DNA from: Methanosphaera sp.
GTDB taxonomy: Archaea > Methanobacteriota > Methanobacteria > Methanobacteriales > Methanobacteriaceae
Reading direction: 5' to 3'
Assembly: GCA_017430835.1 (NCBI GenBank)
Contig: JAFRMD010000019.1
Span: 11,472-75,471, forward strand
DNA: 64,000 bases
Under the pieces are notes generated by a model that saw only the letters and a list, made by a program, of their open reading frames with translations, searched no databases and was not told where the DNA came from. This document shows positions 18,930 through 28,198 of the stretch, one piece after another. A program made the translations under genes and the position numbers. How positions within the stretch are numbered: the stretch's first letter is position 1; each line of letters starts with the position of its first letter.

Positions 18930-20021
18930 ATGGGAAAAGTAAAAAAAGAAGATATTATGGAAATTCTTGAAAAATATGACAAAGAAGACATCACAATTGC
19001 TACTTTAGGTAGCCATACTGCTTTACATATTTTAAGAGGAGCTAAACAAGAAGGTTTCAAAACTGCTGTTGTATGTGAAAAAGGAAAAGAAGTACCATAC
19101 CAAAGATTTGGAGTTGCCGATGAATTTATTTTTGTTGATGAATACAAAAACATTGTTAATGATGAAGTACAAGAACAATTAAAAGCAATGAATGCAATTG
19201 TTGTACCTCATGGTTCTTTTGTTGCATATGCAGGACTTAACAATGTTGAAGACAAATTCAATGTACCAATGTTTGGAAACAGAGACATATTAAGATGGGA
19301 AGCTGAAAGAGATAAAGAAAGAAAAATGATAACCGAATCTGGAATCAGAATGCCGAACAAATACGAAAATCCAGAAGATATTGATAATGCCGTAATGGTT
19401 AAATTCCCTGGAGCTAGAGGCGGACAAGGTTACTTCATTTGTTCTAGTTTCGAAGAATTCCAAGAAAAAATCGATGAAATGAAAAGTAGAGGTTGGATAA
19501 CAGACGAAGATGTTAAAGATGCACATATTGAAGAATACGTATGTGGAACTAACTATTGTATACATTACTTCTACTCAGCATTGAAAGATGAAGTTGAAGT
19601 TTTAGGAATGGATAGTAGATATGAAACCAACATTGATGGAATTGTAAGAATTCCGGCACAAGAACAAATTGAAGCAAACTTAAGTCCTTCATATGTTGTA
19701 AGTGGAAACCATCCAGTTGTTATACGAGAATCTTTATTACCTCAAGTATTTGAAAATGGAGACAGACTCGTAGAAACAGCCAAAAAGTTAGTTAAACCTG
19801 GAATGAATGGTCCTTTCTGTTTACAATGTTTAGTCAATGATGACCGTGAAATAGTTATCTTCGAAATGAGTGCACGTATTGATGGTGGTACAAACACATT
19901 CATGAATGGATCTGCTTATTCATACATACAATTTGGAGAACCAATGAGTATGGGTCGTAGAATTTGCAGAGAAATAAAAAACGCTATAAAAGACGACAAG
20001 TTAGATGTTATTATAACTTAA
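18930..20021 (+). CDS. purP: 5-formaminoimidazole-4-carboxamide ribotide (FAICAR) synthetase
   Basis: ATP- and formate-dependent formylation of AICAR in archaeal purine synthesis, replacing the folate-dependent step of PurH. The N-terminal domain shows IATLGSHTALHILRGAKQEGF near residue 22, where the SHT/S loop binds the AICAR phosphate. The ATP-grasp domain has VKFPGARGGQGYF near 150 and the metal-binding FEMSARIDGGTN near 310. At 363 residues it matches the family. An ATG at 18915 is also in frame, but starting at 18930 (MGKVKKEDI) aligns better with family N-termini. Neither start has a strong ribosome binding site. Monocistronic. Confidence 0.95.
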   Translation: MGKVKKEDIMEILEKYDKEDITIATLGSHTALHILRGAKQEGFKTAVVCEKGKEVPYQRFGVADEFIFVDEYKNIVNDEVQEQLKAMNAIVVPHGSFVAYAGLNNVEDKFNVPMFGNRDILRWEAERDKERKMITESGIRMPNKYENPEDIDNAVMVKFPGARGGQGYFICSSFEEFQEKIDEMKSRGWITDEDVKDAHIEEYVCGTNYCIHYFYSALKDEVEVLGMDSRYETNIDGIVRIPAQEQIEANLSPSYVVSGNHPVVIRESLLPQVFENGDRLVETAKKLVKPGMNGPFCLQCLVNDDREIVIFEMSARIDGGTNTFMNGSAYSYIQFGEPMSMGRRICREIKNAIKDDKLDVIIT

Positions 20022-20039
20022 GCTTGTTAATAATTAACC

Positions 20040-20060
20040 TCCCCCTTTTTACTATTTTTA
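20040..20060 (+). terminator. Pyrimidine-rich terminator after purP
   Basis: CCCCCTTTTT followed by ACTATTTTTA lies about 20 bases after the purP stop. Runs of five T match archaeal intrinsic termination. Confidence 0.5.
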
Positions 20061-20179
20061 AATTATTCTTAAATAGCCTAAAAATTTAAAATACGTCAAA
20101 AAAGAATTAAAAAGTTTTTATATTCAAAAAAAAGAATTTTGAGAATTAATGAAAATTAAAAAAAAGTAGTACATATAAC

Positions 20180-20368
20180 TTATTTTGATAATGCTTCATT
20201 AGGACAGTTCATAACACAAAGTCCACAACCTATACAAATATTTTCAGATATTACTGGTTGATTATCTATATTTTCTATTGCATCCAACGCACAAATATCA
20301 ATACAATGTCCATTAAGAGGACACTCATTTATACCTTTGCATCGATCTTTATAAAGTGTAACCACCAT
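20180..20368 (-). CDS. Small ferredoxin with atypical first cluster motif (second of a tandem pair)
   Basis: A 62-residue predicted electron carrier with eight Cys. The second motif CIGCGLCVMNCP is standard. The first is spaced CX5CX5CX3C (from CKGINEC to CIDIC) and lacks the following Pro, unlike the usual CX2CX2CX3CP. The identical spacing occurs in the neighbour at 20385, so the two are recent tandem paralogues and the spacing is real, not an error. ATG 20368 is chosen because the longer frame would overlap the upstream gene. The partner enzyme is unknown. Confidence 0.82.
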   Translation of the reverse strand: MVVTLYKDRCKGINECPLNGHCIDICALDAIENIDNQPVISENICIGCGLCVMNCPNEALSK

Positions 20369-20384
20369 CAATAACACATCAATT

Positions 20385-20576
20385 TTAAGTTTTTGATATT
20401 GCTTCATTAGGACAGTTTAAGACACAAAGCCCACAACCGGGACAAACTTCTTCGTTTACTACGGGTTTATCCCCCACATTCTCCATTGCATTCAACGCAC
20501 AAATTTCTATACATAGTCCTCCTTCAGGACATGCAGTGACCCCATTACATTTAGTTGTATCTATAATTATAGCCAT
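20385..20576 (-). CDS. Small ferredoxin with atypical first cluster motif (first of a tandem pair)
   Basis: A 63-residue predicted 2[4Fe-4S] protein. Cys order is CNGVTAC, then CIEIC (overall CX5CX5CX3C), and a normal CPGCGLCVLNCP near the C-terminus. The start ATG 20576 has GTGAT just upstream; the longer in-frame reading from 20594 would bury that site. It is followed after 16 bases by its paralogue at 20180-20368, and the two probably form a dicistronic unit. The extended first loop may change the redox potential or the partner surface; this is not shown by the sequence. Confidence 0.82.
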   Translation of the reverse strand: MAIIIDTTKCNGVTACPEGGLCIEICALNAMENVGDKPVVNEEVCPGCGLCVLNCPNEAISKT

Positions 20577-20872
20577 ACTATCACTTTTCCCCACATTCTT
20601 AAAACATTAAACCAGAAAAATATTATTAAGCAATATATTAATAATCCATACAATAAAACAATATACATTGTTTATTTAAAGTTTATAATTCTGACTATTT
20701 AAAATAATTGATTTTTAGGAACACCATATTTTATTAATTAAAAGAAATATCGGACAAAACCCATGTTTATAAATAATTACGCCCGAAACGGTTTTTAGAG
20801 AAATTTTCATATAATTTAGATAATTAGTTTTGGCTAATTTCCCAAATAAAAAAAAAGTAGAATTAATACAGA

Positions 20873-22540
20873 TTATAATTGCTCAAAAGAATTATAATCC
20901 ATTATTTTTTCAATTGATTTTACGCCAACATCAATATCATTTTCTTTAATTGCAGCTATTGGGTTCAAGCCACCTGAGAGTACATAACCAAAATGATATT
21001 TTTCAATTTTTGCATTATACATATATTCATTTGTCTGACCCAAACCCATTACATCAAAACCCGTGTCTTTAATTTGTTCCAAAATATCTTTAGTTGCATC
21101 TCGTGAGACGTAAGGTACAGTATGTACACTTGCTAATATTTTTCCAGAATTATTTAAAGAACCCTCTATATCATGCATATTTTTTTTAATAAAAATTTCA
21201 TGAGGATCTACAGAAGAACCTTTATAAGACACAAGTTCAATAAATCGTTTATTCTCTCCATAAATATCCAGAATTCCACTATATGTAGGTGAAGAATGTA
21301 TTCCTTCTTTAGTTAATATTCCATCCAAAGTTAAACTACAAATTGTAGCAACACCCACTTCATTTTCATTCCCTAAAGAAGGCAAAATTGAATATTTATC
21401 CCCAATACAATATTCTGGTTTACTTTTATAAATTTTTGTTAAAATATCGATTGATTCATCAACATCTTCTTTTTTTACGAAAGATATGTTAGATATTACA
21501 TTTCCTTGGAATGTTTCTATATCCAAATCAACACAGGAAATTAAATTGAATATCTTATTTAATACAAATGAAACAGGTTTGCTCTGACGATTAGGTTTTT
21601 TTAGAGGCAACTGATTTTTTAAATTGAAATCCCTCATTTTACTATATTCTGCAAAACTATCTGCCAATTTAATATTTAAATCATAACCCTCCTCTTGAGC
21701 AGCACATAATGGAGCTACCCCACCAATAATTGTTATACCAACCATTCCTTCTGCAACAGGTATTCCCAATTCAGTACTTCCCGGTTGACCAATATGTATG
21801 ACTCCACCAATTCCAATTTTTTCAAGGCGTTTTAATAGTTGTATTGCTGAATCACGTTTGACTTCAGGTATCACCCTAAAATTTGCAGGTATTACCCCCT
21901 CCCCACTATTCGCTACATCCAAAACAGATGTGTTGTCATGACTAGTGAATGCTTCCAAAGGAGTTATTGAAGTTTTTTCATATGCAATTTGTTCAATAAA
22001 ATTTACTGGAACATAATCTTCAACTTTTAATAAACCACCATACAATGGATGCGTGATAATTCCACATTTCTGGAAGATACCATCAATTGTATTTCCACAA
22101 ACTGTTTCAACATATGTTCTGTTATCTTTTTCATAAAAATTATATTTTTGACTGACAGCTAGTCCCTCTTTGAAAAATTTTTCCAAAATATCTTCTGAGT
22201 CCATTTCATTTATGGTGGATATGTTTACGATTACTGAACCTTTTGCTTTCATTGGATCCAATGAAACATTATACATTTTTTCTTCGAAACGAGAATATGT
22301 AAAATCAACTTGATCATAAATTAAACCTTTTTTTAGTTCGTCTAAACCTTTATCAGTAATGCGTCTTCCACGATAACCCATTTTTTCTGTAAATCCTCTT
22401 TCATCAAGAATATGCATATGATACCTTACTGCTCGTTCACCTAGAGAATATCCTCTTTTTTTCAACTCTTCCGAAATTACTTTAGCACCCAATGTTTCGT
22501 TTTTATTGTATAATATTCTTAAAATTTCCATCATTTTCAT
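20873..22540 (-). CDS. nrpR: NrpR, global nitrogen regulatory repressor
   Basis: Repressor of nitrogen-assimilation genes in euryarchaeal methanogens; 2-oxoglutarate relieves repression. Residues 1-75 are a winged helix (VISEELKKRGYSLGERAVRYH, then a wing GYRGRRITDKG). Two NrpR effector domains follow at about 80-310 and 330-550, with parallel motifs GIGGVIHIGQPGSTELG and GFDVMGLGQTNEY. The 555-residue two-domain layout is the form in which both effector domains are on one chain. It lies directly downstream of glnA, on the same strand and 161 bases apart, which fits regulator and target. I did not find a GGAA-spacer-TTCC operator upstream of either gene. Confidence 0.93.
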   Translation of the reverse strand: MKMMEILRILYNKNETLGAKVISEELKKRGYSLGERAVRYHMHILDERGFTEKMGYRGRRITDKGLDELKKGLIYDQVDFTYSRFEEKMYNVSLDPMKAKGSVIVNISTINEMDSEDILEKFFKEGLAVSQKYNFYEKDNRTYVETVCGNTIDGIFQKCGIITHPLYGGLLKVEDYVPVNFIEQIAYEKTSITPLEAFTSHDNTSVLDVANSGEGVIPANFRVIPEVKRDSAIQLLKRLEKIGIGGVIHIGQPGSTELGIPVAEGMVGITIIGGVAPLCAAQEEGYDLNIKLADSFAEYSKMRDFNLKNQLPLKKPNRQSKPVSFVLNKIFNLISCVDLDIETFQGNVISNISFVKKEDVDESIDILTKIYKSKPEYCIGDKYSILPSLGNENEVGVATICSLTLDGILTKEGIHSSPTYSGILDIYGENKRFIELVSYKGSSVDPHEIFIKKNMHDIEGSLNNSGKILASVHTVPYVSRDATKDILEQIKDTGFDVMGLGQTNEYMYNAKIEKYHFGYVLSGGLNPIAAIKENDIDVGVKSIEKIMDYNSFEQL

Positions 22541-22701
22541 GTCTGTTTCTTGTTGTACTGAAATAGTATCATACTCCTTAAAATTGCTGAAAGTAATTAG
22601 TAATATATTTGTTTGTTTGTATTTAAAAGTTTTAATAAAAATTAAAAAGAATTTGGAAAAAAATTAAAAAAATAGAGTTTGTGGAAGAAAAAAATAATTA
22701 G

Positions 22702-24039
22702 TTATATGTTTAAGTATCTTTCCCGTTCATAATCAAATACCTGAATCCTATAATCATCCCATTCTGCTCGTTTAATGTTATAAAATTGATTGTAAACATA
22801 ATCACCCAATGCATTAATCACTACATCATCCTTCTCTAATGAATGATAAGCTTCCCATAAACTGGTAGGTAATGTCTTAATACCTTTTTCAGCCAATTCT
22901 TCAGGAGTATATTCAAATGCATTGAATTCAGTAGGTTCACCAGGATCAATTTTGTTATCCATACCATCCAATCCAGCTTCTAATAAAACAGCAAATGCTA
23001 AATATGGATTACATGATGGATCAGCAGATCTGCATTCAATTCTTGTACCAATACCTCTAGAAGCAGGAATTCTTAACAAAGTGGACCTATTTTTAAGTCC
23101 GTAAGCAATATAACATGGTGCTTCATATCCCGGAACCAGCCGTTTATAAGAATTAACAGTAGGAGACAAAATAGCAGACAAAGCAGGAGCATGTTCTAAC
23201 AATCCACCAATAAAATACAATGCCTCCTGAGATAATTGGGTTTCAGTATCAGGATCATAGAAAATATTTTTTCCATCCTTAAATAAACTCTGATTACAAT
23301 GCATACCACTTCCATTAACACCAAAGAATGGTTTTGGCATGAAAGTTACATTATATCCCAAATTATCTACTAATGCTTTAATTGCTTGTTTGAAAGTTAT
23401 TACTGCATCAGCAGTTTTTAATGCGTCATCAAATCTGAAATCTATTTCATGCTGTCCTGGTGCTGCTTCGTGATGACTGAGTTCTATGTTAAAATCAAGT
23501 TTTTCTAGACCAAGAACTATTTCTCTTCTAATATCAGTACCCTGATCTAATGGTTCTACGTCAAAATAAAATGCATCATCCGCTGGTTTAAATTCACCAT
23601 TTTCATCTTCTTCTATGATGAAAAATTCAGGTTCAGGACCCATATTAAACTGATATCCCCTTTCTTCAGCTTTTGTCAATGATTTTTTTAACACACCCCT
23701 TGGATCCCCTTCAAAAGGAGTTCCATCAGTATGGTAAATATCGCAGATAAATCTACAAGTACCCTTATCTTCAGGTCTCCATGGTAAAGTTGAAAAGGTA
23801 GTTATATCTGGTTTTAATGCTAAATCACTATTATTTATATCAACAAAACCTGGAACGGATGAACCATCAAATAATAACCCATTATGTATAATGTCTTCAG
23901 CATCATCCGGCCTTTTTAAAGACACGGCCATACTCTTAGGTATACCATGTATATCAGAAAATTGTAATCTTAAAAATTTAGAACCATATTCATCAATTTG
24001 TTTAATTATTTGGTCTATTTTGTCATCTCTTTCGGACAT
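22702..24039 (-). CDS. glnA: Glutamine synthetase, type I
   Basis: Makes glutamine from glutamate, ammonia and ATP and is the main ammonia-assimilating enzyme. At 445 residues it has the beta-grasp domain ([15 protein letters not shown]), the DGSSVPGF loop, the catalytic [11 protein letters not shown] segment and the ATP-site [17 protein letters not shown] run. GTG 24048 is in frame but sits inside the AGGTGA ribosome binding site, so ATG 24039 is the start. nrpR is the next gene downstream. About 260 AT-rich bases separate it from the ThiF-type gene; no operator was recognised there. Confidence 0.97.
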   Translation of the reverse strand: MSERDDKIDQIIKQIDEYGSKFLRLQFSDIHGIPKSMAVSLKRPDDAEDIIHNGLLFDGSSVPGFVDINNSDLALKPDITTFSTLPWRPEDKGTCRFICDIYHTDGTPFEGDPRGVLKKSLTKAEERGYQFNMGPEPEFFIIEEDENGEFKPADDAFYFDVEPLDQGTDIRREIVLGLEKLDFNIELSHHEAAPGQHEIDFRFDDALKTADAVITFKQAIKALVDNLGYNVTFMPKPFFGVNGSGMHCNQSLFKDGKNIFYDPDTETQLSQEALYFIGGLLEHAPALSAILSPTVNSYKRLVPGYEAPCYIAYGLKNRSTLLRIPASRGIGTRIECRSADPSCNPYLAFAVLLEAGLDGMDNKIDPGEPTEFNAFEYTPEELAEKGIKTLPTSLWEAYHSLEKDDVVINALGDYVYNQFYNIKRAEWDDYRIQVFDYERERYLNI

Positions 24040-24300
24040 GAAATTCACCTTAAATCTTTAATAATATTTAATAATATAAGAACATTAATAGAATTTATTT
24101 TCATCTTAGTATTAATTTTTTTTCATTTTTAAAATAGAATTGAAATAGTATTTAGAAAAAAAGTAAAAATATTGGTGAAGATTTAAATTTACTTATAAAG
24201 CGTATTAAATAAGGAAGATTATTTTATAAGTATATACATTATATAAAATTAACAATAAGAACTTTTAAAAAAAAACATAATACGATAACAAAAATAATAA

Positions 24301-25038
24301 TTAAAAAGTTATCAATCTAAATGAAGAAACATCAGAAATATCCCACATTAAGACTTTAGGTGCATAAATCACATCATTACAATCCAGTAAAACCTTTATT
24401 GTTTCATTAACTTGCAATGAACCAAAAATAGAAGGTGTTATTCCCAAAACTTGAGGTTTTTTTACACTTAAACTTAACAAATAATCTTTAACTTCCGAAT
24501 TTAATTCTTTTCCAGCGGATTTAAGTTTAAATATTTCTTCATAAGTGATTGAATCTGGAGAAAAAACGGATAATTGACCCATAGTTTTTTCTACTGCTGC
24601 ATGAATGAAAGTAATTCCTAATTTTTTTGCAATTCTTGAAATCATTACGCGAGTATAAACATTATCCACAGCATCAATTAAGATTTTATTTCCCTTAAAT
24701 ATCCCTTCTGCGTTATTTTGGTTGACTGTTAAATCATATCCTTTTATTTCTACATTAGGATTTATGTTTTCCATAGCTTTCTTTGTGATTTCAACTTTAG
24801 ATTTTCCAATTGAATTAAGATTACTTCTAACTTGCCTGTTTAAGTTTGTTTCATCGAAAACATCTTGATCAATAATTGTTATTTTTTCGAATCCTGATCT
24901 TACCAATTGTTCGATAATTGTTCCACCAAGTCCTCCACATCCCATTACTACAATTGGTGAAGTTCTTAATGTTTCTTGTTCATCTGGTGTGAAAACTTCT
25001 TTTTGCCTTGAAATCATTTGATTATATAAATTAGTCAT
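24301..25038 (-). CDS. ThiF/MoeB/HesA-family adenylyltransferase (E1-like)
   Basis: Probably adenylates the C-terminus of a ubiquitin-like sulfur carrier (ThiS, MoaD or SAMP type). Residues 25-150 form the ATP-binding Rossmann domain: VVMGCGGLGG for ATP, then NLNRQ with the conserved Arg. The zinc-binding CXXC pairs usual in MoeB/ThiF are missing; only scattered Cys are present. Adenylation may therefore use a zinc-free fold, as in some HesA-like members. The frame is open to 25131, but ATG 25038 with GGATGAT just before it gives a normal 245-residue protein. It neighbours a ThiC gene across the tRNA, but on the opposite strand, so a thiamine role is only a hint. Confidence 0.82.
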   Translation of the reverse strand: MTNLYNQMISRQKEVFTPDEQETLRTSPIVVMGCGGLGGTIIEQLVRSGFEKITIIDQDVFDETNLNRQVRSNLNSIGKSKVEITKKAMENINPNVEIKGYDLTVNQNNAEGIFKGNKILIDAVDNVYTRVMISRIAKKLGITFIHAAVEKTMGQLSVFSPDSITYEEIFKLKSAGKELNSEVKDYLLSLSVKKPQVLGITPSIFGSLQVNETIKVLLDCNDVIYAPKVLMWDISDVSSFRLITF

Positions 25039-25227
25039 GTTATCATCCATAATTCTTATTAGAAGTATATTATTCAAATATATTAAAAGTATTATATAAC
25101 AATTGTTATATTTTATAGTATAAAAAAGCAATAATCGAAGGAAGATATTAAAAAATAAATTAAAACAAGAAAAAACCTAATTGTTATACAATTAGTTTTA
25201 ATCATTTACTTATACTAAAAAAGTATA

Positions 25228-25338
<111 letters not shown>

Positions 25339-25365
25339 AGTGGCACATAATGATATATGTGGAAT

Positions 25366-25379
25366 TTAATATATATAGT
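25366..25379 (-). promoter_or_regulatory. TATA element of the tRNA-Met gene
   Basis: Minus-strand CTATATATATTAA lies about 30-40 bases upstream of the tRNA 5' end, the expected spacing for an archaeal promoter with a short 5' leader. Confidence 0.55.
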
Positions 25380-25485
25380 TTATGGTTATTTTCTTTAAAA
25401 AGAATAAAATAAAAAAGATAAAGGACAATATAATAACAATCAATGAAATATTAAATAAATAAAATAATTAGAGAAGGTTTTGTCA

Positions 25486-26766
25486 ATGACCCAATTAGAA
25501 GAAGCAAAAAAAGGAAACATTACTTCTGAAATGAAATTTGTTGCTAAAAAAGAAGAAATTGATGTTAACGTATTAAGAAAATATGTGGCATCAGGAAAAG
25601 TAGTTATTCCTAAAAACAACAATTTTGATACTCTTCCCACGGGTATTGGTAAAGGATTACATACAAAAATAAATGCAAACATAGGTTCATCAACAGAAAG
25701 TGAAGACATAAATATAGAATTAGAAAAACTAAAGGTGTTAGTAAAATATGGTGCTGATGCAGTAATGGATTTGAGTACTGGTCCAAAACTCCATGAAATA
25801 AGAAAAAAAATAAGAGAAAAAACAAATATTCCTCTTGGAACAGTACCAATATACGAAGCAGGTGTTGAAACTACAAACAATAACAAAGCAATTGTAGACA
25901 TGGATGATGATGCTATATTTAAGATAATTACCGAACAAGCAAAAGAAGGTGTGGATTTCATTACAGTACACTGTGGAATAACAAAAGACTCAATACAATC
26001 AGTTAAAGATTCAAAAAGATTAATGGGAATTGTTAGCAGAGGAGGAGCATTAACAGCTGCATGGATTATGCATAATGAAAAAGAAAATCCTTTACACAAA
26101 GATTTTGATTACTTATTAGAAATTTGTCAGGAACACGACGTTACATTGTCTTTAGGTGATGGTTTAAGACCAGGATGCATACATGATGCTACAGATATTG
26201 CTCAAATAAGAGAATTAACAACATTGGGGAGATTAGTTAAAAGATCAAAGGAAGCAGGAGTACAAGTAATGGTCGAAGGTCCAGGACACGTACCAATAAC
26301 CCAAATTAAAGCAAATATGCAAATTCAAAAAACAATATGTGACAACGCCCCATTTTATGTTTTAGGACCATTAGTCACTGATGTGGCCCCAGGTTATGAT
26401 CATATTACTGCAGCAATTGGAGGAAGTATTGCTGGAGCCAGTGGTGCTGACTTCCTATGCTATGTAACACCTGCAGAACATTTATGTCTACCAAATGTAG
26501 AACAAGTAAAACAAGGAGTAATTGCTTCAAAAATAGCTGCAGAAGTATCTGATGTGGCTAAAGAACTTCCAAGTACTATGAAAAGAGAAAAGGAAATGGC
26601 TATAGCAAGAGATAATTTTGATTGGGAAAAGCAGTTTGAATTAGCTATTGATGGTGAAACTGCAAGAGAATATTATGAAAGTACAAAAACTTCTGATGAT
26701 GAAATGTGCAGCATGTGCGGAGACTTTTGTGCAATTAAAATGGTTAAAAAACATGAAAAAAATTAA
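25486..26766 (+). CDS. thiC: Phosphomethylpyrimidine synthase ThiC (canonical copy)
   Basis: Radical SAM enzyme that makes the thiamine pyrimidine HMP-P from aminoimidazole ribotide. This 426-residue copy keeps canonical residues that the other copy at 7933 has lost: DLSTG, SLGDGLRPGC and AEHLCLP. The C-terminal cluster motif is CSMCGDFC (CX2CX4C), and EGPGHVP is present. A TTG at 25480 is in frame, but ATG 25486 with AAGGT upstream is the better start. No thiamine genes are in tandem with it; Sec61 beta follows after 81 bases. Confidence 0.94.
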   Translation: MTQLEEAKKGNITSEMKFVAKKEEIDVNVLRKYVASGKVVIPKNNNFDTLPTGIGKGLHTKINANIGSSTESEDINIELEKLKVLVKYGADAVMDLSTGPKLHEIRKKIREKTNIPLGTVPIYEAGVETTNNNKAIVDMDDDAIFKIITEQAKEGVDFITVHCGITKDSIQSVKDSKRLMGIVSRGGALTAAWIMHNEKENPLHKDFDYLLEICQEHDVTLSLGDGLRPGCIHDATDIAQIRELTTLGRLVKRSKEAGVQVMVEGPGHVPITQIKANMQIQKTICDNAPFYVLGPLVTDVAPGYDHITAAIGGSIAGASGADFLCYVTPAEHLCLPNVEQVKQGVIASKIAAEVSDVAKELPSTMKREKEMAIARDNFDWEKQFELAIDGETAREYYESTKTSDDEMCSMCGDFCAIKMVKKHEKN

Positions 26767-26847
26767 GATATGAAAACATTTAATATTAATTATAAATAAA
26801 TAATTAGATATAGTGTAAGATATTTGAGAAGTTAAAGGAGGGAAACA

Positions 26848-27018
26848 ATGGCACGAAAAGACAAAAAAACATTACCAGCAAGTGGTGCAGGTATTGTCAG
26901 ATACTTTAATGATGAAACATCAGGGATAAAACTTTCTCCAAACCAAGTTATTATTGGAGCTATAATAATAGCATTAATTTGTATTGCATTACGTTTTACT
27001 ACGTATGTAGGTTATTAA
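26848..27018 (+). CDS. secG: Preprotein translocase subunit Sec61 beta (SecG-type)
   Basis: A 56-residue protein, archaeal counterpart of Sec61 beta, peripheral to the SecYE channel. It starts MARKDKKTLPASGAGIVRYF, the conserved cytosolic part ending in the FNDETSGIKLSP segment, and has one C-terminal membrane helix (QVIIGAIIIALICIALRF). AAAGGAGGG ends eight bases or fewer before ATG 26848, one of the strongest ribosome binding sites in the window. The gene is easily missed because of its size. Confidence 0.93.
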   Translation: MARKDKKTLPASGAGIVRYFNDETSGIKLSPNQVIIGAIIIALICIALRFTTYVGY

Positions 27019-27324
27019 ACCCCATATTTTCTTTTACTATTTTTATAATTGATTTCAAAATATTAATTATTATCAAAATACAAAATTAATTATAATAGAG
27101 TATTTTTAAAATTTTATAGTCTTAAAAATAATTTGACTTAAATAATTTTCATTATTAAAAAAAATTTTACAGCAAGAAGTTAATTACTTAAAAAAACATA
27201 TAATTATTTAATTGTAATTCATTTAGTTATAAAAAAAATAAGAATTTTTATAAGATTAAAATGAATAATATTTAACTTTAAGAATTTATAGGTAATTATT
27301 TAAATTATAAGGAATGGGATATAA
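27019..27324. other. AT-rich spacer with terminator after Sec61 beta
   Basis: About 300 bases without a gene. The first 30 bases (ATATTTTCTTTTACTATTTTTA) are T-rich and probably terminate the Sec61 beta transcript. The rest is nearly all A and T, and I see no ORF, repeat or RNA in it. Confidence 0.4.
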
Positions 27325-28179
27325 ATGAGTGAAAAAGAATCTAATTTTATAGATGATACTCCAGAAAATCAAAAACCACATAACATTTCTGGAAAAAATC
27401 CAAGATCAGTCCAAACTTTACACAAAGCAATGGTAAAACCTAAATCACAATCCAAAGAAATTGAAATAGACGTTGAATATGTTGAAAATACTACTTACAA
27501 AACAAAAACTACATATTTAGTACAAAAAGCTAAAATGGAATTAAAACGACGTGTTGCTCCAGGAGTTTCCGAAATCATCAAACGTAAAAATGAAGAAAGA
27601 CGTCAAAAAGAAGCTAAAGCTAAAGCAAAAGTAGAAGAAAAAATCAGTGCTAAAAAAGAAGAAATTAAAGAGAAAGTTCAGAAAGAAGTAGAAAAACAAG
27701 AAGAAAAAATAGCAAATCGTTCTGAACCAAAAGAAGAAGTTGAAAAAGTTGTTGAAGAAGTTAAAGATAAAGTAACTCAAGCAAAAGAAGACATAAAAAC
27801 TAAAACTGAAGAAACAACTACTCCAAAAGAAACAACAACTGACGGAAAATCATTCACACAAACACTAAGAGAACAAGGACTAATACAAGACTCAACAACA
27901 ACCACAACAACAGAACAACCAAAACAAGAAACAGAAGAAACCAAAGAAACACCAAAACCAACAACACAAGAAACAACAACTGACGGAAAATCATTCACAC
28001 AAACACTAAGAGAACAAGGACTAATACAAGACTCAACAACAACCACAACAACAGAACAACCAAAACAAGAAACAAAAGAAACAGAAGAAACCAAAGAAAC
28101 ACCAAAATCCGATGATAAAAAAGACGATGGTGAAGTAAAAACTTTCATTGATTTAATTAGATCTGAAGGTTTACTATAA
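27325..28179 (+). CDS. Lys/Glu-rich, partly disordered protein with a thrice-repeated C-terminal motif
   Basis: A 284-residue protein I do not recognise. Residues 85-165 are dense in K, E and A and probably form a long charged helix or coiled coil. Residues 165-265 are Thr/Glu/Gln/Pro-rich and likely disordered. A 13-residue motif, K-[ST]-F-X2-X-[LI]-R-X2-G-L-[IL], occurs at 175-187, 222-234 and at the extreme C-terminus 272-284 (KTFIDLIRSEGLL). The first two copies lie in a near-exact DNA duplication. No signal peptide or membrane segment is present, so it should be cytoplasmic. ATG 27325 follows GGGAT. The AcnX small-subunit gene starts 19 bases downstream. Function unknown. Confidence 0.75.
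   Translation: MSEKESNFIDDTPENQKPHNISGKNPRSVQTLHKAMVKPKSQSKEIEIDVEYVENTTYKTKTTYLVQKAKMELKRRVAPGVSEIIKRKNEERRQKEAKAKAKVEEKISAKKEEIKEKVQKEVEKQEEKIANRSEPKEEVEKVVEEVKDKVTQAKEDIKTKTEETTTPKETTTDGKSFTQTLREQGLIQDSTTTTTTEQPKQETEETKETPKPTTQETTTDGKSFTQTLREQGLIQDSTTTTTTEQPKQETKETEETKETPKSDDKKDDGEVKTFIDLIRSEGLL
27827..28074 (+). repeat. Two direct repeats, 107 bp identical, 141-bp period, inside a coding region
   Basis: Bases 27827-27933 recur exactly at 27968-28074. The period of 141 is a multiple of three, so the duplication adds 47 in-frame residues. Copy 2 diverges after 28074 by a nine-base in-frame insertion (extra KET). Exact identity points to a recent duplication or ongoing slippage. Confidence 0.9.
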
Positions 28180-28198
28180 TTAAAGGAGCATACAATAC

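Noticed and set aside
20595..24300. NrpR operator GGAA-spacer-TTCC near glnA, nrpR or the ferredoxins
   Set aside because: Candidate GGAA sites lack a matching TTCC at the right distance.
27777..28148. Long minus-strand ORF of Ser/Val/Cys-rich sequence opposite the repeat protein
   Set aside because: It mirrors the low-complexity Thr/Glu codons of the plus-strand gene, has no ribosome binding site and encodes an implausible composition.
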